This document shows, in pieces, positions 15,768 to 22,085 of a stretch of DNA of 28,041 nt; positions within the stretch are counted from its first letter, which is position 1; every line of letters starts with the position of its first letter. Where the stretch lies: the NCBI GenBank assembly GCA_024278415.1, contig JAJRTI010000136.1, positions 1 to 28,041 on the forward strand, in the 5' to 3' direction. The translations under genes were made by a program, and so were the position numbers. The notes below the pieces were generated by a model. That model saw only the letters and a program-made list of their open reading frames with translations. It was not told where the DNA came from and ran no database searches. This DNA comes from Planctomycetota bacterium. GTDB lineage: Bacteria; Planctomycetota; Brocadiia; JAJRTI01.

Positions 15768-16164
15768 TGGGGGCCTCCTGTTTCTGGCTCGGTCTATCGC
15801 GCTTTCGCTCCTGCAAGCTCATGCCACACTTGGGGCACTTGCCCTTTTGCAGCGACAGCACGTCGGAATGCATCGGGCACGTGTAGAGCCCGGTCACCTG
15901 TGTCTTCACGAGCGCCATCTTGCACTTGGGGCACGGCCCAGGCTTCGTGGAAAGAACCTCCGGGTCCATGGTGCACGTGTAGACGGTCAAGCTCTTCTTG
16001 CCGGTCGAGGCTTCAGGTTTCTGGCTGTTGTTCGAGGCTCCGGGCTTCTTCTGCGGCGTGGGTTGGCCTCCGCCACAGCAGGCCATCGCCATGGCATCTC
16101 CGGCGGTCAAGCCAAAGACCACGACTCCGACCACAATCATACTTCTCGTCAAGTGCGATACCAT
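15739..16164 (-). CDS. Secreted protein with two heavy-metal-binding (HMBD) modules
   Basis: A 141-residue exported protein: a signal peptide (VVFGLTAGDAMA), then ACCGGG, a Lys/Ser/Gln linker and two HMBD modules of the kind found on CusB adaptors. Module 1 is YTCTMDPEVLSTKPGPCPKC with KM. Module 2 is YTCPMHSDVLSLQKGKCPKC with GM. Module 1 has Asp where His is usual (TMDPE) and Lys for Gly before the last Met. It is probably a periplasmic Cu/Ag carrier. AAAGGAG six bases upstream fixes the ATG at 16164 over 16218. It is co-translated with the PilZ gene. Confidence 0.88.
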   Translation of the reverse strand: MVSHLTRSMIVVGVVVFGLTAGDAMAMACCGGGQPTPQKKPGASNNSQKPEASTGKKSLTVYTCTMDPEVLSTKPGPCPKCKMALVKTQVTGLYTCPMHSDVLSLQKGKCPKCGMSLQERKRDRPSQKQEAPNAPAQCGKP

Positions 16165-16284
16165 GCTCAACTCCTTTCGTTTGGAATGATACCATACAGG
16201 ATCATTCGGACAGGCCATTCTTGTTCAATGTTCAATAGCCGGGTGGCGTGGCGCCGTTACCCAGCCTCAGGATTCATTGACTGG

Positions 16285-16668
16285 TCAGTCTCTACTACTC
16301 TCGCGCTCACATATGAGTTCTCGAACGATGCGTTTGAGTTCAGACAGATCGGAGGACTTTTCCATGAACGCGTCAATCATGGGGGGCACACCGCCAATGG
16401 CGTATAGCGCGGAAGCGACATGCACCACCAAGACGGCATGGGGAAAGGCCTCCCACACTTGGATGGCAATGTCCTCTGCTTCGGTCCATGAAGACCCTCC
16501 ATCCACGAGCACGAGATCCACAGCCGCATCCGCGGCCCGCAGTTCGGGCAGTTGAGCCATCTGTGCGCAGGCGGTCACCTCGTAGCCTTCCGTCTCCAGC
16601 TCCTCGCTGTAGAGCAGCCGCAGATTCGCCCATGGCTCGACAATGAGTATGGACGGGGGACACATCAT
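16285..16668 (-). CDS. Stand-alone receiver-domain protein (variant acidic pocket)
   Basis: A 127-residue single-domain response regulator. The fold is visible as ILIVEPWANLR, VDLVLVDGGSS (the phospho-acceptor Asp), VLVVHVAS and AFMEKSSDLSELKRIV (the Lys). The usual DD pair is replaced by E-P, a variant that often still phosphorylates. There is no output domain, so it probably works as a phosphate shuttle or by protein contact. The start may be at 16668 or 16665 (two ATGs in a row); only a weak GAGA precedes. Neighbours are a Cys-rich protein upstream and the HMBD/PilZ pair downstream. A partner kinase is not obvious. Confidence 0.8.
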   Translation of the reverse strand: MMCPPSILIVEPWANLRLLYSEELETEGYEVTACAQMAQLPELRAADAAVDLVLVDGGSSWTEAEDIAIQVWEAFPHAVLVVHVASALYAIGGVPPMIDAFMEKSSDLSELKRIVRELICERESSRD

Positions 16669-16718
16669 GGATCTCGCTTGGTTCGTTCAGCGCCCATTCA
16701 TGGAGGGGCTGCAGACGC

Positions 16719-16757
16719 ACGAGAGTCTTCACTAGGCCATAGGCTTCTGGCGCCTAC
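16719..16757. repeat. Second copy of the 5419 repeat, with a 16-base insertion
   Basis: ACGAGAGTCTTCA (16719-16731) and TGGCGCCTAC (16748-16757) match 5419-5431 and 5433-5442. It overlaps the stop of the Cys-rich gene (16754) and lies about 50 bases ahead of the receiver gene at 16668. Confidence 0.5.
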
Positions 16758-17059
16758 AATCGGGATGGCTCGGCAGGCCGCGCGGTCGGCCTTCTGAGCC
16801 TGGGGGGGCGGACGTCCTGATGGTGAGACGCGGTGCGACCTGACTTCAGGGCTGTGGGCCGGCGCTCATGCTCGGGTTCGCAAGACGCTTGTGCGAGGCG
16901 GGCCTCATACTGCTCGACAAGCGCGGCGTTCTTGTACCCAGAGCACATCTTCTTGTTGTGCCACTGGTCGTGCGGAGAGTCATAGGCGCCGCAACGATCT
17001 CGCAGGTTCAATGGGCAGCCGTGGCACTTGCGAACCGGTTTTCCATTTCTGTGCATCAC
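16754..17059 (-). CDS. Small Cys-rich (zinc-ribbon-like) protein
   Basis: A 101-residue protein. I do not recognise the family. The first half holds a compact motif: KCHGCPLNLRDRCGAYDSP, then HDQWHNKKMCSGYKN. Its four Cys residues (C-X2-C-X7-C-X15-C) and nearby His could bind zinc or another metal. The second half is basic and Pro/Arg-rich and looks disordered. There is no signal peptide, so it is cytoplasmic. GGAGC precedes the ATG at 17059. It is preceded by a long hairpin. A role as a small regulator or as a substrate of the nearby radical SAM enzyme is imaginable but unsupported. Confidence 0.65.
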   Translation of the reverse strand: MMHRNGKPVRKCHGCPLNLRDRCGAYDSPHDQWHNKKMCSGYKNAALVEQYEARLAQASCEPEHERRPTALKSGRTASHHQDVRPPRLRRPTARPAEPSRL

Positions 17060-17133
17060 GTAGCTCCATGCCTTTGGCTAAAGAGGGTCAGGGCAGGTCC
17101 TTCGTGCATGAGCGAGCGGCAAACTTCTGGCGC

Positions 17134-17176
17134 TGCGGCCTTTCGAGGCGCGGGCTCCGCGTCTCGAAAGGCCGCA
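17134..17176. terminator. 20-bp stem hairpin after the 64-residue membrane protein gene
   Basis: Arms 17134-17153 and 17157-17176 pair in 19 of 20 positions (one G-T) around a GCT loop; the outer part is TGCGGCCTTTCGAG. It starts 14 bases after the stop of the membrane-protein gene and is the strongest hairpin in the window. No T-run follows on the minus strand, so it may terminate poorly or mainly protect the cytochrome mRNA from 3' decay. Confidence 0.6.
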
Positions 17177-17189
17177 GGACAGCCTGGCG

Positions 17190-17384
17190 TCAGCCGATCC
17201 CGCGTATCCAAAACGCGAGCGCGACCGCGCCGTGGCAGGCTCCGAGCGCCACCGTGATGATGCCAGCCGTGCGATGGTACTTGAAGACCTTAAGTCGGAC
17301 GCGCCGAAACAAGATTCCAAGCGCTATCGTGGCCACCAGGCACGCCGCGGTGGCGACGCCAAGCCAGAACACAAGCCAAGTCAT
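17190..17384 (-). CDS. 64-residue two-helix membrane protein with H-X13-H (putative heme b half)
   Basis: A tiny inner-membrane protein with two helices (about 2-24 and 39-57). The second helix begins YH and ends CH with exactly 13 residues between the two His (YHRTAGIITVALGACH). That spacing is the one used for stacked heme b ligands in one helix of ferric-reductase-type proteins. Its sequence aligns without gaps with the C-terminal membrane part of the upstream cytochrome over about 26 residues: W-x-V, LG, AT, AT, G and RR are shared, and the first His falls one position apart. GGGAG precedes the ATG at 17384. It follows the cytochrome gene by 31 bases and very likely pairs with it to give a four-helix, two-heme unit. 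Heme binding is inference. Confidence 0.8.
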   Translation of the reverse strand: MTWLVFWLGVATAACLVATIALGILFRRVRLKVFKYHRTAGIITVALGACHGAVALAFWIRGIG

Positions 17385-17415
17385 GTTCCGATCTCCCGAC
17401 TGTGAACGAGTGTTG

Positions 17416-17895
17416 TCAACTGAGTTGCATCGCCAGTAGATGCAAGACCCAAAGGCACGCCGCGGCGATCGCGCCATACTTGTGCAACCGGAAGTGCGGC
17501 CCCAGCCGCCGGCGCATCAGCCCCGCCACCGCGGTCGCGAGCGCGGTCAACCACGTGGCGGCTCCCAGCACCGGCACAATCCACGGGTCTCCGTGCTCTT
17601 CTTTCTCGGGCACGCCCTGCGTCTCGGCCAGGTAGGCGGCAATCGTTTGCGCGTCCTGTTCCGAAATCAAGCCAGGCGTCTTCCCGGCCATTCGCTTCAC
17701 GGTAGCGCTCCATTTTGCAGCCGTCTTGTGCGCGGCCAACGCCCGATCGAGAGGATGACATGCGGCACACGTCTCCTCGAACAGACGTTGGGAACTCTGA
17801 GGGGCGCCCTTTTCCGATTGCGCCTCAACGGCCGCCCATGGGAGAAACATCAGCAAGATCATCAAGCGCTGCAAAGCACGGGCACGGTTACGCAT
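17416..17895 (-). CDS. Membrane-anchored mono-heme cytochrome c fused to H-X13-H two-helix unit
   Basis: A 159-residue protein. A signal peptide (to about 25, LPWAAVEA) leads into a cytochrome c domain with heme attachment motif CAACH near residue 42 and a possible Met ligand in VKRMAGKTPG. The domain ends SEQDAQTIAAYL, as in electron-transfer monoheme cytochromes. Two membrane helices follow (about 105-125 and 137-157). The last has HKYGAIAAACLWVLH, two His with 13 residues between. Electrons could therefore pass between membrane heme b and periplasmic heme c. The start at 17895 has GGAG six bases ahead; the ATG at 17907 has no good site. The downstream 64-residue protein is a paralogue of its membrane half. 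Confidence 0.88.
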   Translation of the reverse strand: MRNRARALQRLMILLMFLPWAAVEAQSEKGAPQSSQRLFEETCAACHPLDRALAAHKTAAKWSATVKRMAGKTPGLISEQDAQTIAAYLAETQGVPEKEEHGDPWIVPVLGAATWLTALATAVAGLMRRRLGPHFRLHKYGAIAAACLWVLHLLAMQLS

Positions 17896-18025
17896 CGACA
17901 ACTCCATGTGGGATCTTCGGGTATCCTTGGCATGAAACATCGTCGCCACCCCGCGAGGCGGCATCATCCGCCACAGCCCGCGGGACGCGGCTGGTGAGAA
18001 CTCCGCATCATCTGCCGAGACACGC

Positions 18026-19066
18026 TCACGGCGAATCGGCGCCGGCCGGCACGACGGCCAGCCGCATAACCTCGTCCATGTCGGCCGCGCCGGGGTCTTC
18101 GAATGCGAGCCGGTTGAGGATCTTTTCAATCCTCTTGCCTTCGCTGTGGATGTGCCTGAGCAGGAGTGCGACCTTGGGGGGACAGCTCTGTTGTTCGCGC
18201 AGAAGCGTCTCCGCCTCCTGCGCGATGTGCCGCGCGGGGGTCACGATCTCCTGATAGGCCTTCAAGGTGGTCTCGGTATGGGTCGCGTAGCGCTCCACGT
18301 CGAGCAACTCCTTTTCTAGGGCGCGCAGCTTCTCGACCATGCGATTGAAGACGCCGTGCAACTCACTCAGTTCGTTCGAGGTATCCGGGTGCTGTCGAGG
18401 GCTGAGTTCGCCGCGAGCCAGCGCACCCACGTGGGCCATCAGCGCGTCCACGGGCCGCATGACCAGTCGGCGCACAACCCACATTGTCGCGAACACCGCC
18501 GCAACAACGACGCAGATCGTCAGGCCCACCCGGCGGGCGATAAGGACGTAAGCCAAGCGATTCACGTCGGCGAGCGATTCGGCAAGCACGATGGCGCCGG
18601 TAGGGGTGCGGCGCGGCCCGCCGTCAAGCGAGATAGCGGTCATGACGATGTTCTGGCCTTCGAACGAGCCTAGCATTCGCACAGAGGCCCGCTTGCCGGC
18701 CAGCACGTCGGCCAACGCCGGATCCCGCAACAACGGCAGCTTCGCGGCGTTTCCCATGCCATCGGCAATGACCTTGCCGTGCGCATCCACGACCGCCAGG
18801 ATGTGGCCGGGCCGCCCGTGGTCCTTCATGCGGCCGCAGAACTCTCGGACGATTGCCGGCGCATCGGCGGGACGCCTGGACGTGCGCAGCGCCACCTGAA
18901 GCAATCGGCCCGTCTCGTGCATCCTGCTCACGAGATCATCGACCAAGACCCGGCGCAAGTTCGCGTAATCCAGGCAAAGAAACGCGAGCATGACTGCCAC
19001 GAGCGTCAGGCCAATTCGAATCGCCAATTGGCGATGCAGCCGGCTCTGTTTTGCATGTATCTTCAT
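18026..19066 (-). CDS. Membrane HAMP sensor with DHp-like coiled coil but no kinase ATPase domain
   Basis: A 346-residue inner-membrane sensor. Helix 1 is at about 12-33. A periplasmic single-Cache-like domain follows (about 35-175, HILAVVDAHGKVIADGM...). Helix 2 is at about 178-200, then HAMP (about 200-255, RRLVMRPVDALMAHVGALAR). A long helical tail (about 255-330) includes TPARHIAQEAETLLRE and LLRHIHSEGKRIEKILNRL, which resembles the two-helix dimerisation/phosphotransfer part of kinases. There is no HATPase (no N-box, DxGxG or GxGL), so it cannot be a complete kinase. It may sense and pass a signal by contact or accept phosphate from another kinase. GGAG precedes the ATG at 19066. Its first 131 bases overlap the radical SAM gene. 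Confidence 0.85.
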   Translation of the reverse strand: MKIHAKQSRLHRQLAIRIGLTLVAVMLAFLCLDYANLRRVLVDDLVSRMHETGRLLQVALRTSRRPADAPAIVREFCGRMKDHGRPGHILAVVDAHGKVIADGMGNAAKLPLLRDPALADVLAGKRASVRMLGSFEGQNIVMTAISLDGGPRRTPTGAIVLAESLADVNRLAYVLIARRVGLTICVVVAAVFATMWVVRRLVMRPVDALMAHVGALARGELSPRQHPDTSNELSELHGVFNRMVEKLRALEKELLDVERYATHTETTLKAYQEIVTPARHIAQEAETLLREQQSCPPKVALLLRHIHSEGKRIEKILNRLAFEDPGAADMDEVMRLAVVPAGADSP

Positions 19067-20144
19067 GGTGTTGCTCCGACAGCATTGGGGGCCCGCACAG
19101 TGCTGGGCATTGTGTTTGGTCGGCGTGGCATCGGCGTGCTTTGGATAGTCGCGGAGAGCCCAGGCAGTCCAACAGCGACGCGTCATGCAGCGACACGCCC
19201 ACCTCTCGGCGCACAACCAGACACGGCGTCAGGTGGCCCCGGGTGTCGACGTGAACCGTGTAGTTGTGGCTCGCCATGCACCCAGCCGACATGATCTCAT
19301 CCGCGGGGAAGCAAATCAAAGGCAAGCGTTGTTGCACACGCACCTGCTGAACCTCTCGTCGCACCGCGCGGAGTTCCGATTCCTCAAAGCGAGCCGCGGC
19401 TTCGGCGCACAGGGTTGGGGTGAACAACCCGAAGCGGCATCCGTCGCTCTCCCGATCAGCCACCACGCGCGGCACCACACCGGGTTTGAAGCTCTCTCGA
19501 TTGAGCGTGCAGGAAAACCCAAACAGGGCGTTGGCCGCTCGCAAATGGTTCATGGCTGCCTGCGCGGCTCCGTACGCTCCCTCACCACAATGCTTGTCCA
19601 TGTTCGCGCCATCGGCATCCATGCTCACCACCAGAAGCACGTTGCCTAGCGAGGCGATCTCCTCCCCGAGGCACTTGTCGACCGTGGTTCCGTTCGTGAA
19701 GACGAAGAACACTGAATCAGGATGGTTCGCCAGTAGCTGTGCGAGGTCGGGGTACAGGAGGGGTTCCCCTCCCAGGATAACAAACAGGTAGCACCCAAGC
19801 TGCTCGGCTTCTCGGAGGAGGCACTGGAAAAGATCCCGATCAAGTTCGGTATCGCCAATGCGCCCAGACATGTAGCAGTAGTCGCAGGATCGATTGCACT
19901 GCGATGTGACATCGATGGTCATAATACTGGGCGGCGACACGCCGTGCACGCGCTCGGTCACGCGGCGCCGCTCCTGCGCGTGGTGGTAGCTGCCCAAGAG
20001 CCTGGCGGCTCGTCTTGGGCTGAGCCCCCCGCTCTCAACGTGAGGCAACATGACATCGAAGAGAAACCGTGCGAGCTTCTGGTCGACGCTCAGGGATTCA
20101 GGAATGGCTCGCATCGGGGCCTTCAATTCTGGTGGCACAGTCAT
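18936..20144 (-). CDS. Radical SAM protein with SPASM-like Cys-rich C-terminus
   Basis: A 402-residue cytoplasmic iron-sulfur enzyme. The radical SAM cluster motif CX3CX2C is at C83/C87/C90 (CNRSCDYCY), followed by VILGGEPLLYPDL (the GGEP SAM-binding motif) and FFVFTNGT. The C-terminal third has further Cys (SAGC, LTPC, LLDC, RRC, TQC, ALC), as in SPASM proteins that carry extra clusters and often modify peptides or make cofactors. The substrate is unknown. GGGAGG six bases upstream fixes the ATG at 20144. The last 43 or so codons run inside the next gene and look like unrelated read-through, so the true C-terminus may have been shorter. An intercistronic hairpin lies just upstream. Confidence 0.88.
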   Translation of the reverse strand: MTVPPELKAPMRAIPESLSVDQKLARFLFDVMLPHVESGGLSPRRAARLLGSYHHAQERRRVTERVHGVSPPSIMTIDVTSQCNRSCDYCYMSGRIGDTELDRDLFQCLLREAEQLGCYLFVILGGEPLLYPDLAQLLANHPDSVFFVFTNGTTVDKCLGEEIASLGNVLLVVSMDADGANMDKHCGEGAYGAAQAAMNHLRAANALFGFSCTLNRESFKPGVVPRVVADRESDGCRFGLFTPTLCAEAAARFEESELRAVRREVQQVRVQQRLPLICFPADEIMSAGCMASHNYTVHVDTRGHLTPCLVVRREVGVSLHDASLLDCLGSPRLSKARRCHADQTQCPALCGPPMLSEQHHEDTCKTEPAASPIGDSNWPDARGSHARVSLPGLRELAPGLGR

Positions 20145-20164
20145 GGGGTACCTCCCGAGGATCC

Positions 20165-20201
20165 GCCGGTTGTGTGCCAGTCGGGCGGGCACACAACCGG
20201 C
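20165..20201. repeat. Intercistronic 14-bp hairpin ahead of the radical SAM gene
   Basis: GCCGGTTGTGTGCC (20165-20178) pairs perfectly with 20188-20201 around a 9-base loop. It fills the gap between the YHS lipoprotein stop (20226) and the radical SAM ribosome site. No T-run follows; I read it as an mRNA-processing or partial-termination element. Confidence 0.65.
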
Positions 20202-20225
20202 AGGCGTTGCCGTTAGTCACCTTTC

Positions 20226-20582
20226 CTACTTGCCGCCGCTGCCTCCACCCACCGCAGGGGAAGCCATAGGGGCCGCCTCGCCGCCGAGCTTGGGCAGATA
20301 CTTGGTTGGGTCAGCCTTGAACTTCTGCACGCAGCCCTGACAGCAGAAGTAGATCTTTTTGCCTTTGTACTCGACAAAGATGCTCGGATCGATTGGCTTG
20401 CCCATGACCGGGCAGGTCTTCTGCGCGGGGGCCGCCTGCGTTGGAGCGCCGGAAGCCGGTTGGGCCGCGTCCCCGCCCTGATCGGCCGGGTCGTGGCCAG
20501 AACCACAACCCGCCACGAACACCGCTGCCAGCGCTACGCTCAGCAAACCAACGAGACCAACTGATGTGCGAATGCGAAACAT
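20226..20582 (-). CDS. Lipoprotein with YHS-like metal-binding domain
   Basis: A 118-residue exported lipoprotein. The signal peptide has lipobox FVAGC, followed by an Ala/Gln/Gly-rich linker and a YHS-type module (TCPVMGKPIDPSIFVEYKGK, IYFCCQGCVQKFKADPTKYL), then a Gly-rich tail. The module closely resembles both halves of the double-YHS protein at 13074. It is likely a periplasmic metal buffer or chaperone. GGAGG six bases upstream supports the ATG at 20582. It follows a lone receiver and precedes the radical SAM gene. Confidence 0.88.
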   Translation of the reverse strand: MFRIRTSVGLVGLLSVALAAVFVAGCGSGHDPADQGGDAAQPASGAPTQAAPAQKTCPVMGKPIDPSIFVEYKGKKIYFCCQGCVQKFKADPTKYLPKLGGEAAPMASPAVGGGSGGK

Positions 20583-20627
20583 GATCTACCTCCACAGTTC
20601 AAGGAATGAAGTGCTGTTGCGGCCGCC

Positions 20628-21032
20628 TCACGAAAGACAGCCATGGGACTGGGGAACACCCTCCGCCACAGCCGGGGGATGGCCCACTTGCTCAAGCGCC
20701 CGAAGGAGCGCGTGAAGATCCAACGGTTTGGGCAGGAAAGCATCGATGCCTTCTTCTTCCAAATCCATGCCCTCGATCCGGTCGGTGTGAGCGCTCATGA
20801 GGATCGTCGCATGGGGGGCTCGGCGCCGGCACACCAACGCCCGAACCAACTCGATGCCAGATAGCCGGGGCATGGCGAAATCTACGAGAAGCACATCCGG
20901 TATCGTCCGAAGCAATTCCGCCAGGGCTTCCACCGGGCACGTGAACGTCCTGACGTCGTGCCCATGCGCGCCTAAAAGCAGAGCGACACTGCGAGCGAAG
21001 TCGGCGTCGTTGTCGACAACTGCGATCTTCAT
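20628..21032 (-). CDS. Stand-alone response regulator receiver domain
   Basis: A 134-residue protein consisting of one receiver domain: the acidic pocket VVDNDAD, phospho-acceptor D51 (LLVDFAMP), the Ser of ILMSAH and the Lys of LPKPL are all present. There is no output domain, so it probably acts as a phosphorelay intermediate or by binding partners. The frame is open to 21071, but the domain begins MKIAVVDND at 21032; neither start has a strong ribosome site. It opens a run of ten genes that also includes a HAMP sensor without an ATPase domain and another receiver. Confidence 0.88.
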   Translation of the reverse strand: MKIAVVDNDADFARSVALLLGAHGHDVRTFTCPVEALAELLRTIPDVLLVDFAMPRLSGIELVRALVCRRRAPHATILMSAHTDRIEGMDLEEEGIDAFLPKPLDLHALLRALEQVGHPPAVAEGVPQSHGCLS

Positions 21033-21237
21033 GGTGGTGGTGCTCTGCTGAATCCATAATGGACGGCTCATGGCGATTGCGCACCGTCCGCTCCGGCCTC
21101 AATGGCCTGGCCGTTACTTGTACTTTTGTCTCGTGTGGTGCTTGGCGCGTCCTGACTGGACGGGGCGTTGGCCCTTCTCGACGATAGCGTCTGTCGCGTC
21201 ATTGGGCTGCTTCCAATGTCCGATGCTGCATGGGCGT

Positions 21238-21819
21238 TCAGCCGCCATAGAGAATCTCGCGCTCTTGCTCGGCGTCCGCGGCCAGTTGCCCGGCCCGCTT
21301 GACGGAGTCCGCCAGGTCTTGCAACGAACTCTCCGAGACCACTCGGCCGTGACCGTCTAGCACGAACACGGCGGCCCCGGCGCGGACGCCATATTCTCGG
21401 CGCAATCGTTGATTCGGGTCACAAATAGCAATCATGTGCTTCGCCTTGTCCGCCAGCGTCTGAAGGCACTGATCGTGGCTCTTGCAGCACTCGCCGCCGC
21501 ACGAACTGATCTGGACCAACGCGACATTGCTTCTCAAGCCTTGACTGGCCCCCACCAGGCGCGTGTTCGGTTAGGTGCAGGGGCCGTTCGTGAATGCCAC
21601 CACCGTGGCGTCCTCGTAGATGGCAGAGAGCGAGCGGCGCGCGCCCGAGCGGTCGAGGAACGTGACGTCCGGAGCTTGCGAGCCAACGCCCACTGCAACC
21701 GAATCATTCGGAGTGACAATGCCAACGGTCGGCTTGGTCGGCAGGCCACTGCAACCAGCAGCAATGAGTGCGAGCGCGGCAAAGGCAATTCGTTTGTGAA
21801 GTTTGTAATTGATCATCAT
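21238..21819 (-). pseudogene. Redoxin-like lipoprotein gene interrupted by in-frame TAA
   Basis: Two frames in the same register, separated only by a TAA at 21571-21573 (codon 83), together give a 193-codon gene. It aligns end to end with the intact 192-residue lipoprotein at 25510. There is a signal peptide with lipobox IAAGC, then a thioredoxin-like fold (SQAPDVTFLDRSGARRSL, VVAFTNGPC, AVFVLDGHGRVV, tail EREILYGG). The stop falls two codons after the Cys of GPC, where the paralogue reads GPCCRPN. GGGAG precedes the ATG at 21819, and a sigma54 promoter lies about 100 bases upstream. Restart at the GTG at 21555 lacks a ribosome site. A recent nonsense mutation or a sequence/assembly error are the simplest explanations. 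Confidence 0.8.
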
Positions 21820-21930
21820 GTCAGTCTCCCAAACCCTGAATCGTTGAGCCCCTGGAATCGAACAGGCGCCAGTATCGTTGCCGCGTCGCCGCAGCAACGC
21901 AAGTGGACTGGGCCCATGCGATTCCCTTCT

Positions 21931-21947
21931 AAGCAATGCAGGTGCCA
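21931..21947 (-). promoter_or_regulatory. Sigma54 (-24/-12) promoter of the interrupted redoxin gene
   Basis: On the minus strand the site is TGGCACCTGCATTGCTT: TGGCAC, five bases, TTGCTT. This matches the consensus TGGCACG-N4-TTGCW at every key base. It lies about 115 bases ahead of the redoxin lipoprotein start and about 140 bases after the stop of the NtrC-type activator, which makes that activator the obvious controller. GCTGTTTC (21967-21974) and its complement (22047-22054) lie upstream and could be activator half-sites, though they are far apart. Confidence 0.8.
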
Positions 21948-22085
21948 CCGTCACGCACGCAGGAGCGCTGTTTCGCAAGACCCCAACGAGTAGAGACTTA
22001 CGGCACACTGCTTCCGAGCGCGCGCAGCCTTGAGCCTCCTAAAACAGAAACAGCCTTGCCGCTTCTTGTGGAAAGGATCTTTCAC

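Noticed and set aside
21571..21573. Selenocysteine or other recoding at the redoxin stop
   Set aside because: The codon is TAA, not TGA, and no recoding signal is visible; mutation or sequence error is simpler.
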